A stretch of DNA of 64,000 nt. It comes from 14-2 sp963628035. GTDB taxonomy: Bacteria > Bacillota > Clostridia > Lachnospirales > Lachnospiraceae. Under the pieces are notes generated by a model, which saw nothing but the letters and a program-made list of their open reading frames with translations, was not told the DNA's origin and searched no databases. A program made the position numbers and the translations under genes. Below are positions 1-9,026 of the stretch, piece after piece (position 1 is the first letter of the stretch; each line of letters starts with the position of its first letter). The stretch lies in the NCBI GenBank assembly GCA_963628035.1, contig CAVGED010000096.1, positions 1 through 64,000 of the forward strand. Direction: 5' to 3'.

Positions 1-2
1 TG

Positions 3-779
3 CAGTCCACCGTTGATCATACCATGATCTTCCGGGTTATGGTATATATCATGAACATCCTGCTTGGGTATTTTCAGAAGACGGAGAAGAATGAGCGGGA
101 ACAGGCAGGCTTCCGCCTGCCAAGCGTAGTCCCTATCGTATTCTATAATGGCAGCGACACCTGGACCGCCATCCAGAGTCTGCGTGAGTATCAGACCGGC
201 GGAGCGCTTTTTGGTGATCATGTGCTGAACCTGGAATATTACCTGGTTGACTTGAACAAAGTCGAGGAAGAATACATTTTAAGCAGCAATACCGTGATTG
301 ACAACATTATGTATTGTGACAAGTTTCGGAAAAAGGAAAAACTCGCAGAGGCTGTGCGAATTGCATACCAGAGGGTCAGCCAGCTTGGTAGCCAGGAAAC
401 AGTAGAATTCGAAAGCTGGGTAAAAAATATCCTGTTGTCCATTTGTGAAAACAAAGAATCCATAGTAATGGAAATTCTGAGCTGGGCAAAGAATGGAGAT
501 GATGATATGGCATTTCAATACAATATTGTTAGAATGTTTGAGAATGAACGGACGGAGGGCGAGGCCAATGGTCGCACATACAATACTATTGCACTGATAA
601 GAAAAAAAATACACAAAGGAAAATGTGCCGCCACTGTAGCCAATGAATTAGAGGAAGATCTCGATACCATACAGCCGCTCTACAACATTATTAAACAGTA
701 TCCTGAGGAATCCGACGAGGAAATCCTGGCAAGATACAAGAAGTGTTGTAAGACAGTCGATACAAAAGAAATGCAATGA
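3..779 (+). CDS. Rpn/YhgA-family PD-(D/E)XK nuclease, 5'-truncated by the window edge
   Basis: The reading frame is open to the left edge, so this is the C-terminal ~258 residues of a longer protein. The segment VVPIVFYNGSDTW, followed by LREYQ and a leucine-rich stretch, is typical of the Rpn (recombination-promoting nuclease) / YhgA transposase-like family, whose PD-(D/E)XK nuclease core would lie mostly upstream. The C-terminal ~70 residues are helical and charged (ANGRTYNTIALI, then EEDLDTIQPLY), as in the small helical tails common in these proteins. Members are often multicopy in Lachnospiraceae and are linked to RecA-independent recombination in E. coli. An internal ATG at 24 exists, but the frame and homology continue before it. 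A strong hairpin lies 33 bp after the stop. Confidence in the family is good; the role in this host is unknown. Confidence 0.8.
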   Translation, partial: QSTVDHTMIFRVMVYIMNILLGYFQKTEKNEREQAGFRLPSVVPIVFYNGSDTWTAIQSLREYQTGGALFGDHVLNLEYYLVDLNKVEEEYILSSNTVIDNIMYCDKFRKKEKLAEAVRIAYQRVSQLGSQETVEFESWVKNILLSICENKESIVMEILSWAKNGDDDMAFQYNIVRMFENERTEGEANGRTYNTIALIRKKIHKGKCAATVANELEEDLDTIQPLYNIIKQYPEESDEEILARYKKCCKTVDTKEMQ

Positions 780-812
780 TCGTGCAACGCTGATCTGTCC
801 TTTATTTACTGT

Positions 813-838
813 GAGCCCACGGAATAATCCGTGGGCTC
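813..838. terminator. bidirectional terminator between Rpn gene and maf
   Basis: Perfect 11-bp inverted repeat GAGCCCACGGA / TCCGTGGGCTC with a 4-nt loop, in the 185-bp gap between two convergent genes. The T-tract is short (CTTATA), so efficiency is uncertain. The rest of 780-964 shows no further feature. Confidence 0.65.
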
Positions 839-964
839 TTATACGCAAAAAGAATTTATCAAGTACCGAACAGGGCGGCTATACGGCCAGAAGAAACGCA
901 TGGTCTGTCTTCTCTATCACATGCAATTCACAGGACTTAGACAAGCCCTTCATCCGCTCATAAA

Positions 965-1702
965 TCATATACTGTAATCCTTACGGATATCAGCAAACAC
1001 CTGTCTTGCAGGTCTCGTTCTGCCTGCGGTCATATCCGCATATCCTTTCTCCAGTTCTGCGTTTAACTCTGCTTCAGTCAGTTCTGCCACATCGATTTGT
1101 GCGCACAAAGGCAATACATTTTTGTTTGAAAGCTTCAACTCCTGATAGATCCTTGCAACCGGAAGGCCGACTACGTTGTTATAATCCCCTTCTATCCGTT
1201 TTATATAGATGGCGCATTTCCCCTGAATGCCGTAGGCGCCCGCCTTATCCATAGGTTCACCGGTGGCAACATAGGCCGCGATCTCTTCCTGGCTCATGGG
1301 ATACATGGTGACCTTTGTCTCCTCGTAGAAGGTGCGCTTCTCCCACATCCCGTTTTTCGTCATAAGCAGGGCCACTCCGGTGTATACGCTGTGGGTATTG
1401 CCGCTAAGCATAGTCAGCATCCGCACGGCGTCCTGCTCATCCTTAGGCTTTCCGAGGATCTTTCCATCATAAACCACCACAGTGTCGGCGCCGATAACTA
1501 ATATATCCTCGTTCAAATCCTTCTTTCCCAGTTGCTGCGCTATTTCCTGTGCCTTATTGAGTGCCAGCTCCTGAACGGCTTCCGCCGGGTTCTCCTTTGT
1601 AATATGCTCTTCTCCCTTCGCCGGAAGGATCTCGAAGTCCATGCCCATACGGGCAAGGAGCTCTTTTCTTCTTGGAGAAGCAGATGCTAAAATAATACGC
1701 AT
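965..1702 (-). CDS. maf: Maf-family nucleotide pyrophosphatase with an extra antitoxin-like C-terminal tail
   Basis: Maf/YhdE proteins are house-cleaning nucleoside triphosphate pyrophosphatases (dTTP/UTP and modified nucleotides) linked to septum control. The N-terminus MRIILASASPRRKELL carries the family SxSPRR signature; IGADTVV and GIQGKCAIYIKRIEGDYNNV are the other conserved blocks. The normal domain ends near residue 190. The protein runs on for ~54 residues ending in AELEKGYADMTAGRTRPA and VFADIRKDY, which is not part of Maf and resembles the short helical proteins annotated as type II antitoxins in Lachnospiraceae. The start has AAAGGA six bases upstream. It lies 13 bp downstream of addA in the same direction and is probably co-transcribed. 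The Maf call is firm; the origin of the tail is inference. Confidence 0.93.
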   Translation of the reverse strand: MRIILASASPRRKELLARMGMDFEILPAKGEEHITKENPAEAVQELALNKAQEIAQQLGKKDLNEDILVIGADTVVVYDGKILGKPKDEQDAVRMLTMLSGNTHSVYTGVALLMTKNGMWEKRTFYEETKVTMYPMSQEEIAAYVATGEPMDKAGAYGIQGKCAIYIKRIEGDYNNVVGLPVARIYQELKLSNKNVLPLCAQIDVAELTEAELNAELEKGYADMTAGRTRPARQVFADIRKDYSI

Positions 1703-1715
1703 AACATTTCCTTTC

Positions 1716-4700
1716 CTACACCAGTATTTCCCCCTGCAATTTGAATGAATAGAGTATCTTCTCCTTCACCTGCTTGCCGGTGGCTCGTTCCAGGGCTTCC
1801 TGGTAGAGATCCATCTGTGCCTTATAGCGGCCGACCAGCTCCTCTTTCGTCTTGACTGCGTCCGTCTTATAGTCCACCAGCACCAGTTGGCCGTCCTCTT
1901 CAAAGAAGGCATCGATGATTCCCTGGATCAGCACCATGGCGCTGCTGTCTGTCTCCGGTGAGACCTCATCGGCACGCTTTCCCATGACGAAGGGTTTTTC
2001 CTTATACAGACGACCAGCACGAGCGGCCTTCTGCATACGGGAAGCCAGAGGCAGACGCATAAACTGCATAAGTGTCGGCAGGGAGACAAGTTCATAGAGC
2101 CGCTGTTCCAGACGACCGCTTGCCAGCATCCCATCTATCTGCTCCCTTAACGTGTCAAATTCTCTGGTGAAATCAAAGCATTCCAGTACCCGGTGCATGG
2201 CCGTTCCCCGCAGGGCACCGATGTTTTCCTCCTCCTGTGTTCCCACAGCCTCCCGCATAAACTCCGGGATATATGGGATCAGCTCCGGCTCTTCGAATGC
2301 ATAAGTGGTGTCGTTTTCCTCCTGCCGTAGCTGGTCAATGGCCCGGTGCTTCAGTTCGGACACCGAGAGCTTGGTCTTCAATTCCTGCTCTTTTTCATAG
2401 GGATAGCGGTAGGAAAGACGGCTGGCAATCTCCGAGGACAGCTCCGGTTGAGTCCTTTCTGCCAGCGCAAGCAGCATTTCCCTGCTCCACGCCTGTTCCG
2501 TCTCCTGCTCCACTTCGTCTTGCATAAGCTCAAGCGGCGTCACCTGATGGATACTGTAACCAGGCGCCGTTTTCCGGCTACCTGTTGCAGACTCAAATCC
2601 TCCTTCATTTTCCAAAAGAAGTGTCGGAAGTACCCAGTCGAAATAGCATCCGGCCTTCAACCGGGCCAGGAACCCCATATGCCCCTGCTCGTCCATGCGC
2701 TGACAGGCAAAGGAAGCAAGCTTCTCTTCGGCCTTCTTCATGGTCCCGCTGAGGATCAGCTTCTCCCTGGCACGGGTCAGTGCCACATACAGTACGCGCA
2801 GCTCCTCCCCGGCATTTTCCATCTGGATCTGACGAGCCAGGATCTGTCTGCTCAGGGAAGGGATACGCACTCGCCTTGCAAGATCCGTGACATCCAGGCC
2901 AATGCCATACTGAGGATGAAGAACCATGCGGTTTCTCACATCCTGCTGATTTAAGAGCCGCCCCATGCCTGCCACGATCACCACTGGGAATTCCAGCCCC
3001 TTGCTCTTGTGGATGGTCATGATACGCACTACATTTTCCGTACTCTCATCCTCGGCCTCCGCGAAGTCTACCTCATACTTTTGCAGCTCATTGATATATC
3101 GTATGAAATGAAACAGCCCATGATAGCTGGTCTTCTCATAAGCAATTGCCTTCTCCAAAAGCATCAGGAGATTTGCGCGCCGCACCGACCCGCCGGGCAT
3201 GGCATACACATGATCCAGATACCCGGTCTCTTCCATCACCTGGTACAAAAGCTCATGGATGGGCGTATCGCTGACACGATCCCGGAAATCAGCAAGCTTA
3301 GTCAAAAAATGCCGGATTTTTTGCTGAAGTTCCGCTTCTATATTACCCTCAGCTTCGTTTATTTTCTTGCTGTCCTCTCCTTGCTGCTCTGCACGAATGC
3401 CATCGTTTCCTATTCCGGCATAGGAAAGCACACTCTGATAAAAAGGCATGTCAGGATAGCAGATCCTGATCTTTGCCATCTCCTCTTCGCTGATCCCGCC
3501 GATATAAGACCGCAGCACCGCAGCCATGGGAATATCCTGTCTGGGATTATCTATGAGCCTCAGCAGATTCAACACCGTCTGTACCTCGATAGCGGAAAAA
3601 TACCCGGTTCCGGCGGTAGTCATCGCCGGAATCCCATAGCTTTTGAGCACCTCTGTCAGTTCCTGACCGAAGCTGCCAATTCCCCGCAGCAGAATCACCA
3701 CATCCCGGTACTCCATGGGGCGCAGCTGCCCGGTCTGCTTATCTGTCACCTGTTGGTGTGCCATCAGCCGCCGGATCTTCTGCGCAATCATCACGGCCTC
3801 AGGACTGTCACCTGTCCCACCGCTTCTCATATCCCACGAGTTGCTGTCTGTCTCACCGCTACCCGCGGATTCCTCCCAATCCCGCGGATCTGCCAGCAGC
3901 ACTTCTGTCCGAAACATATCAGGATCGCTGCTCTTTGGGAATTCCATCCCCGGATAGAGCGCCGCTGCCGCGTCATACTCCACGTTTCCAAGATCCTTTG
4001 CCATGATCCGGTAAAAGATGTCATTGACGGTTTGAAGCACCTCCGGGCGGCTTCGGAAGTTCTTGTGCAGGTCGATCTTCCTGTTCAGACCACAATCTCC
4101 GTCGCTGGCAGAACTGCCCGACTCGCAGAGATTATTCTCCGCACCTTCTACGTTACCCGCCTGCCCGTCCTCATTTTCCGAACAATAGGCGTCATATTTC
4201 TCCATAAAGAGCTCCGGCCTGGCCATGCGGAAGCGATAGATGCTCTGCTTCACATCTCCCACCATAAAGCGGTTGTCCGCCCCGGCCACCGCCGCCAGCA
4301 GCGCCTCCTGCACATAATTGCTGTCCTGGTACTCGTCGATCATGACCTCCTCGAACTGCTTTCTGAGATCTTCGGCTGTCTGGGTCGGCTGCTTCGTCTC
4401 CTTATCCACCAGGATCTCCAGGGCAAAATGCTCCAGATCGCTGAAGTCCAGCATGTTTCGCTCCTGCTTTTTTGCAAGAAAAGCATCCATGAAATCCGCC
4501 GTCACCGTAAGAAGCATGCGGATCACTGGCTCATTCTCCTTTAAGCCGGCTGCCAATTCGGTGGGGGAAAGGAAGAAGAACTGCTCCATCAGCTTCTTTC
4601 TGGAATCCTTCACCTCATTGCGAAGCTCCTGCACATACTGCTTCTTCTGCTCATCCCCGGCGAATTTCCGTGCTGCGGGAAGCCGCCCGAAGCTTACCGA

Positions 4701-5525
4701 TCCGACAGTATTCGCATAGGCCTGATAGCTGTCGCAGCCTTTCAGAGCCTTCAGCATCTCCACCTCGTCCGCCAGAACATCCGCATACATCTGGGGGCCG
4801 TCCGGCTCCAGGCTCATCTCAAGAGCCATCTCCATCATTCGGATCCACTCCCCGGTCACCGCGCTGAGATAGGAAAGCAATGCCACGCATAACGGCTGCT
4901 TTTCAAATTCCGCCAAAGACCCGCTCTGGTAAGGCTCCATACAGCGCATAAGCCATTCTTTGGGCCAGGGATCGCTCATGGCAAAGGTATACAGCGTCTC
5001 GATGGTCTCCTTCAGCTTCTCGTCATTCTTTCCGGTGGCGATGGTCTCCGTGAGACGGACAAATTCCGGTGAGTCTGCTTCATAATACGCATCCAGAAGC
5101 TTATCCAGCACATCGCCTGCAAGAAGCTTCAGCTCGCCCTCCTCGCCTACCCGGAAATCCGGTTCCAGATCGATCTTATGAAAATAATTGCGTATCACAA
5201 ACAGGCAGAAGCTGTCAATGGTGGTGATCTGCGCATTGTAGAGCAGCGTCTGCTGCCGCTGCAGATGCGTATCCTCTGGATGCTCATTCAGCTTCTTCTC
5301 GATGGCGTCCCCGATACGCTCACGCATCTCCGCTGCCGCCGCTTTCGTGAAGGTCACGATCAGAAGCTGGTCAATATCCACCGGGTGTGCCTTGTCTGTG
5401 ATCTTTGCCAAAATACGCTCCACAAGAACAGCCGTCTTCCCGGAACCGGCTGCCGCGGACACCAGAAGATTCCGGTTTCTTAAGTCAATGACCTGCTGCT
5501 GTTCCCTGGTGAATGTCATGCCCAT
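1716..5525 (-). CDS. addA: ATP-dependent helicase/nuclease subunit A (AddA)
   Basis: Large subunit of AddAB, the Gram-positive RecBCD counterpart, which unwinds and resects double-strand breaks for RecA loading. Visible signatures are the UvrD-type Walker A SAAAGSGKT at residues 23-31, the Walker B-like DEYQDSN, a helicase motif VLYVALTRAREKL, and the C-terminal RecB nuclease motif LVDYKTD. At 1269 residues it is close to the family length. Several hydrophilic insertions interrupt the conserved core, for example the Gly/Asp/Ser-rich stretch after DAYCSENEDG and another after DPRDWEES. The start is supported by GGAGG upstream. It overlaps the end of addB by 41 bp, so the two are translationally linked. 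Confidence 0.98.
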   Translation of the reverse strand: MGMTFTREQQQVIDLRNRNLLVSAAAGSGKTAVLVERILAKITDKAHPVDIDQLLIVTFTKAAAAEMRERIGDAIEKKLNEHPEDTHLQRQQTLLYNAQITTIDSFCLFVIRNYFHKIDLEPDFRVGEEGELKLLAGDVLDKLLDAYYEADSPEFVRLTETIATGKNDEKLKETIETLYTFAMSDPWPKEWLMRCMEPYQSGSLAEFEKQPLCVALLSYLSAVTGEWIRMMEMALEMSLEPDGPQMYADVLADEVEMLKALKGCDSYQAYANTVGSVSFGRLPAARKFAGDEQKKQYVQELRNEVKDSRKKLMEQFFFLSPTELAAGLKENEPVIRMLLTVTADFMDAFLAKKQERNMLDFSDLEHFALEILVDKETKQPTQTAEDLRKQFEEVMIDEYQDSNYVQEALLAAVAGADNRFMVGDVKQSIYRFRMARPELFMEKYDAYCSENEDGQAGNVEGAENNLCESGSSASDGDCGLNRKIDLHKNFRSRPEVLQTVNDIFYRIMAKDLGNVEYDAAAALYPGMEFPKSSDPDMFRTEVLLADPRDWEESAGSGETDSNSWDMRSGGTGDSPEAVMIAQKIRRLMAHQQVTDKQTGQLRPMEYRDVVILLRGIGSFGQELTEVLKSYGIPAMTTAGTGYFSAIEVQTVLNLLRLIDNPRQDIPMAAVLRSYIGGISEEEMAKIRICYPDMPFYQSVLSYAGIGNDGIRAEQQGEDSKKINEAEGNIEAELQQKIRHFLTKLADFRDRVSDTPIHELLYQVMEETGYLDHVYAMPGGSVRRANLLMLLEKAIAYEKTSYHGLFHFIRYINELQKYEVDFAEAEDESTENVVRIMTIHKSKGLEFPVVIVAGMGRLLNQQDVRNRMVLHPQYGIGLDVTDLARRVRIPSLSRQILARQIQMENAGEELRVLYVALTRAREKLILSGTMKKAEEKLASFACQRMDEQGHMGFLARLKAGCYFDWVLPTLLLENEGGFESATGSRKTAPGYSIHQVTPLELMQDEVEQETEQAWSREMLLALAERTQPELSSEIASRLSYRYPYEKEQELKTKLSVSELKHRAIDQLRQEENDTTYAFEEPELIPYIPEFMREAVGTQEEENIGALRGTAMHRVLECFDFTREFDTLREQIDGMLASGRLEQRLYELVSLPTLMQFMRLPLASRMQKAARAGRLYKEKPFVMGKRADEVSPETDSSAMVLIQGIIDAFFEEDGQLVLVDYKTDAVKTKEELVGRYKAQMDLYQEALERATGKQVKEKILYSFKLQGEILV

Positions 5526-8500
5526 CTGAAATCTCCTCCCGCATTTTTTCTATGATCTCGTCCTTTTCTTTCATTTCCGAAAGCTTACGATAGCCATACC
5601 CCGGAACCTTCCCGTCAAAGCCGCAGATTCCCCGGTAGGGGCAGTAATCACAGCCTGTCTTGTCCTTCAGCTGATAGGGATTTACCTGGATATCCCCCCG
5701 GTAGATGGACTGGCCGATCTTATGGATCTTGGTATTTACAAAGTCCGAGAGCACAGCAAGCTCCTCCTGACCGGCTTTCTGGGACTTCTTGCTGACGCTT
5801 CCGTCTGTTTCATCGGCACCGACACCCTTTAGCTGCAGCTCCTCATAGATTTTCTCCCGTATCTCTTCCTCTGTGGGCATCCCCTTTGCCTCAACGACCG
5901 GGTCATCGATATGGTAGTAGAACATCCCGGCAGGAAGTACCTCCTTGTCTGGATATTTCTTCTTCATAAGCTCCACTGCGGCATTCATGTAAACCACCAA
6001 CTGAAGCTGCAGACCATGGTACAGAGACAGTAGCTGGAACTGGGTATTTCCAGATTTATAGTCCACCACCTTCACATAGAGCCGATCTCCGTCACGGTGT
6101 ACGTCCATCCGGTCGATCCGCCCCTTAAGGCGCATCTTCTCCTCTTCGCTGAGCGTAAAATTCACAGACTTAAGATCCTGCTCGAAGGAAAAGGACACCT
6201 CGTAGCCCTCCGGTGCAAAGCTGCTCCGGGAGATCTGGCTTGTGATCGTCTCTATGGTCTTCTTTAAGATCCGGGTGATCCGCTGCACCGTATAGGCCGT
6301 GCGCGCATCCTGAAACAACAGATATCCGGCCTCCTCCACGGTCTCTGCCACAGCCTCTTCGGCCATGGACTCCTGCCTGTCCGACGGGACATCAACCCAA
6401 TGATAGCCCGCTTCCTCCATCTTCCTTGAGTACCGCTCCAACGCCTCATGGAACAGGCTTCCCATGTCCACAGGCGCGAATTCTCCCAGTTGGCGTTCCT
6501 TCACGCCGATCCCGTAAGCCAGAAAATGTGCATAGGCACAGGATGCAAACCGTTCCAGTCGTGTGACACTGTTCACAAGCTCCCTTCCGTACAGCTCCCG
6601 CGTCACCTCACGGCTCATACAACGGCTCTCATAACTGTAAAAAGCCGCATTCAGAAGTTCCTCCACCTGACTGCTCCAGCTCTCCTGATTCCGATACCAG
6701 GAGAGTAATGCCAGGAATACCGGGGACACTTCTCCCATCTTCGCACGGTTCAGCCCTTCGATCAGAACACGCCGACTGCTCTTCTCCGTAACGATCCCGG
6801 AGATCTCTGCACCTGCGTCCTTCTCCACGCTTTCCACGGAGAGTCCCGGAAACAGCTTCTGCACGATTCCGACCAGGTAGGATCTTCTCGCCTCCTTGCC
6901 TTCACTGTTCACCCGAAACCAGGTAAGATACAGCTTCTCAGACGGCTTTGTCATATTCAGGTACAGATAGAATTTCTGGATAAAGGCCTTCTCCCGGATG
7001 CCCGGTGCCAGTTCCATCTGATGTGCCGCAAAGGCTTCCCGCTCCTGCTGTGAGATCAGCCCTCCTGCATTCTCTGCCTTGGGGATCAGGCCATCGTTGA
7101 CCCCGGCCAGAAACAGAATCTTAATGTCCGGCAGTCTGGTCCTCTCGATATCTCCCACCAGAACCTGATCGTAGCCGGGAGGAATGATTCCCACAAAGGA
7201 GGCGGAGAATCCGGCCTCCAGCACCTGACGGTATTCCGTCAGCTCCAGCTTTTCCTCCGGCAAGAGCTGGGTCAGCTTGTTAAGAAGATCCATCACCAGA
7301 CGGTAGATCTGGGCATACTCCCTGGCTTTTGCCAGGCTTCCCGCCTGCTCCAGCTTACTTTTCCGCTCCTCCAGCTGCTCCTGCACCTGATGCGCTGTGA
7401 TGAATTGATACAGCGCCACCGTTTTTTCCAGAACGGTAGTATTCTTCCCCCGCCACACATGCAAGGGCTCCCGGAATCTTAACAGGATCTGTTCCCTTAT
7501 GCGATTTACCAGCATCAGCTCATCGGCGCTCCCTGTGCCGTTCACACGCACCCACGCATCCGACCAACGGCGAAGCCCCCGGATCCGGTTGGCCAGCAGA
7601 TAATTCTCGAATATATCCACCTCCTCAGCCGCAATCCCGCAAAGACCGCAACGCAGATAAGCCATGACGCTCTCGTACGAGAAGTCCTGCTCCACGGTAA
7701 GCAAAGCGGACTTGATAAACTCCGTCATGGGATGGTAGGTGATGGTATTCTTTTTATCCAAAAAATATGGGATTTCAAAATTCTCAAAGATCTCCGGTAC
7801 ATAGTTGCCGTAGGACTCCACATCGCCGCACACGATCGCCATATCCTGATAGCGGTAGCCCTCCTCACGCACCAGACGCCGGATCTCTCCGGCCAGATAG
7901 ATAAGCTCCTGTCTTGGATCCGGCAGGCTGCGCAGGATGATATGCTCCATCGGCGAAGACTGACGATCTTTGCAGTCTTCCGGCACGCTCTGCCCGGCGT
8001 CTCCGGCTCTCCTGCCGGAAATGTCTGCAGCCGGATAAGGCTCCGACTTTTCCCGAAACAGATTCTGCTCCAGCCACTCCAGGGGCTTTGCCTGCCCGAA
8101 ACGCGTATCCGGGCTGTGGCTAAGCCGTATCGGCTCCTCCACCGCGATATGATTCCGGTCTGCAATCTCCACAAGACTGCCTATGGTCTTCTTGCTGGTG
8201 TGGAAAAGCTCCTGCATGCCCCTTATCACGAAGGGCTTCTCCCGCTCATCCAGCGTCACTGTCACATACATATCCCTGGCACACTTCATCAGTTGCTCCA
8301 GCAGGGCATACTGAATGGGTGTAAAGCCATAAAAGCCATCCAGCACCAGACAGCTATCCTTCAAAAGTGCAGAATGCCTTGCCTCTTTGGCAAGTACCTC
8401 CAGAACCTCCTCGGCGGTAATATAATTGCCCTGCAGATAATCCGTAAATCCCTGATACATGATGCGGATATCCTCCAAGCGGAGGCGAAAGGGCGTCGGC

Positions 8501-8943
8501 AGGCTCTCGTCCCCGGACAACTGCTCCAGCTGATCCGGCCCGATCCGGTACTGGGAGAGCTCGGAGATCACGGACTTCAACTCATTGATGTATCCGTTCT
8601 TCTTCATGCTCCCCTTCAGCATCACAAGCTCTTCCTGCTTATCCTCGGCCACCTTGCGCAGCACAAAGTTCTTCCCGGTCTCCTCAAGCACCCTGAGCTG
8701 CTTTAAGCCCAGCTCATCAAATACCCGGTAGGCCAGACGCTGGAAGCTGACCACATCGATATTCATGATCCCATGATCCGCCTGACGGCGCACCAGCTCC
8801 CGCTGAGTCTGCAGGGTAAACTGCTCCGGCACCACCACAAAGAACAGCCGATCCGGCTCTGCCTTGGACTGTGCCAGGATATGCTCGTATATATAATTGG
8901 ATTTCCCGCTCCCGGAGCTTCCGAAGATGAAATGCAGGGACAT
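5485..8943 (-). CDS. addB: ATP-dependent nuclease subunit B (AddB)
   Basis: Second subunit of AddAB. The N-terminal Walker A FGSSGSGKSNYI is present. The C-terminal nuclease domain has VVDYKSG, and the Cys of SCAYAHF together with CDYCPYRGIC forms the 4Fe-4S cluster that staples the nuclease domain. At 1152 residues the length is normal. Of two near ATGs, the one at 8943 is chosen because AAGGAG is then seven bases away; the ATG at 8949 would sit on top of it. A variable polar segment (GRRAGDAGQSVPEDC) interrupts the middle. It is followed directly by addA and then maf. Confidence 0.97.
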   Translation of the reverse strand: MSLHFIFGSSGSGKSNYIYEHILAQSKAEPDRLFFVVVPEQFTLQTQRELVRRQADHGIMNIDVVSFQRLAYRVFDELGLKQLRVLEETGKNFVLRKVAEDKQEELVMLKGSMKKNGYINELKSVISELSQYRIGPDQLEQLSGDESLPTPFRLRLEDIRIMYQGFTDYLQGNYITAEEVLEVLAKEARHSALLKDSCLVLDGFYGFTPIQYALLEQLMKCARDMYVTVTLDEREKPFVIRGMQELFHTSKKTIGSLVEIADRNHIAVEEPIRLSHSPDTRFGQAKPLEWLEQNLFREKSEPYPAADISGRRAGDAGQSVPEDCKDRQSSPMEHIILRSLPDPRQELIYLAGEIRRLVREEGYRYQDMAIVCGDVESYGNYVPEIFENFEIPYFLDKKNTITYHPMTEFIKSALLTVEQDFSYESVMAYLRCGLCGIAAEEVDIFENYLLANRIRGLRRWSDAWVRVNGTGSADELMLVNRIREQILLRFREPLHVWRGKNTTVLEKTVALYQFITAHQVQEQLEERKSKLEQAGSLAKAREYAQIYRLVMDLLNKLTQLLPEEKLELTEYRQVLEAGFSASFVGIIPPGYDQVLVGDIERTRLPDIKILFLAGVNDGLIPKAENAGGLISQQEREAFAAHQMELAPGIREKAFIQKFYLYLNMTKPSEKLYLTWFRVNSEGKEARRSYLVGIVQKLFPGLSVESVEKDAGAEISGIVTEKSSRRVLIEGLNRAKMGEVSPVFLALLSWYRNQESWSSQVEELLNAAFYSYESRCMSREVTRELYGRELVNSVTRLERFASCAYAHFLAYGIGVKERQLGEFAPVDMGSLFHEALERYSRKMEEAGYHWVDVPSDRQESMAEEAVAETVEEAGYLLFQDARTAYTVQRITRILKKTIETITSQISRSSFAPEGYEVSFSFEQDLKSVNFTLSEEEKMRLKGRIDRMDVHRDGDRLYVKVVDYKSGNTQFQLLSLYHGLQLQLVVYMNAAVELMKKKYPDKEVLPAGMFYYHIDDPVVEAKGMPTEEEIREKIYEELQLKGVGADETDGSVSKKSQKAGQEELAVLSDFVNTKIHKIGQSIYRGDIQVNPYQLKDKTGCDYCPYRGICGFDGKVPGYGYRKLSEMKEKDEIIEKMREEISDGHDIHQGTAAGH

Positions 8944-9026
8944 TCTCATTCTCCTTTTTCATGTATTTCCAAAAGGCGACCCTCTCATTGCATGCGGTCA
9001 ATGACCACCATATTCCTTTGCCGCCC

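Noticed and set aside
3009..4544. 511-codon open frame on the plus strand
   Set aside because: Wholly antisense to addA; the translation has no family features and is explained by the codon composition of the real gene. The same holds for long plus-strand frames over addB (7732-8706), the LysR gene (21729-22706), parC (57725-58999) and parE (60264-61304).
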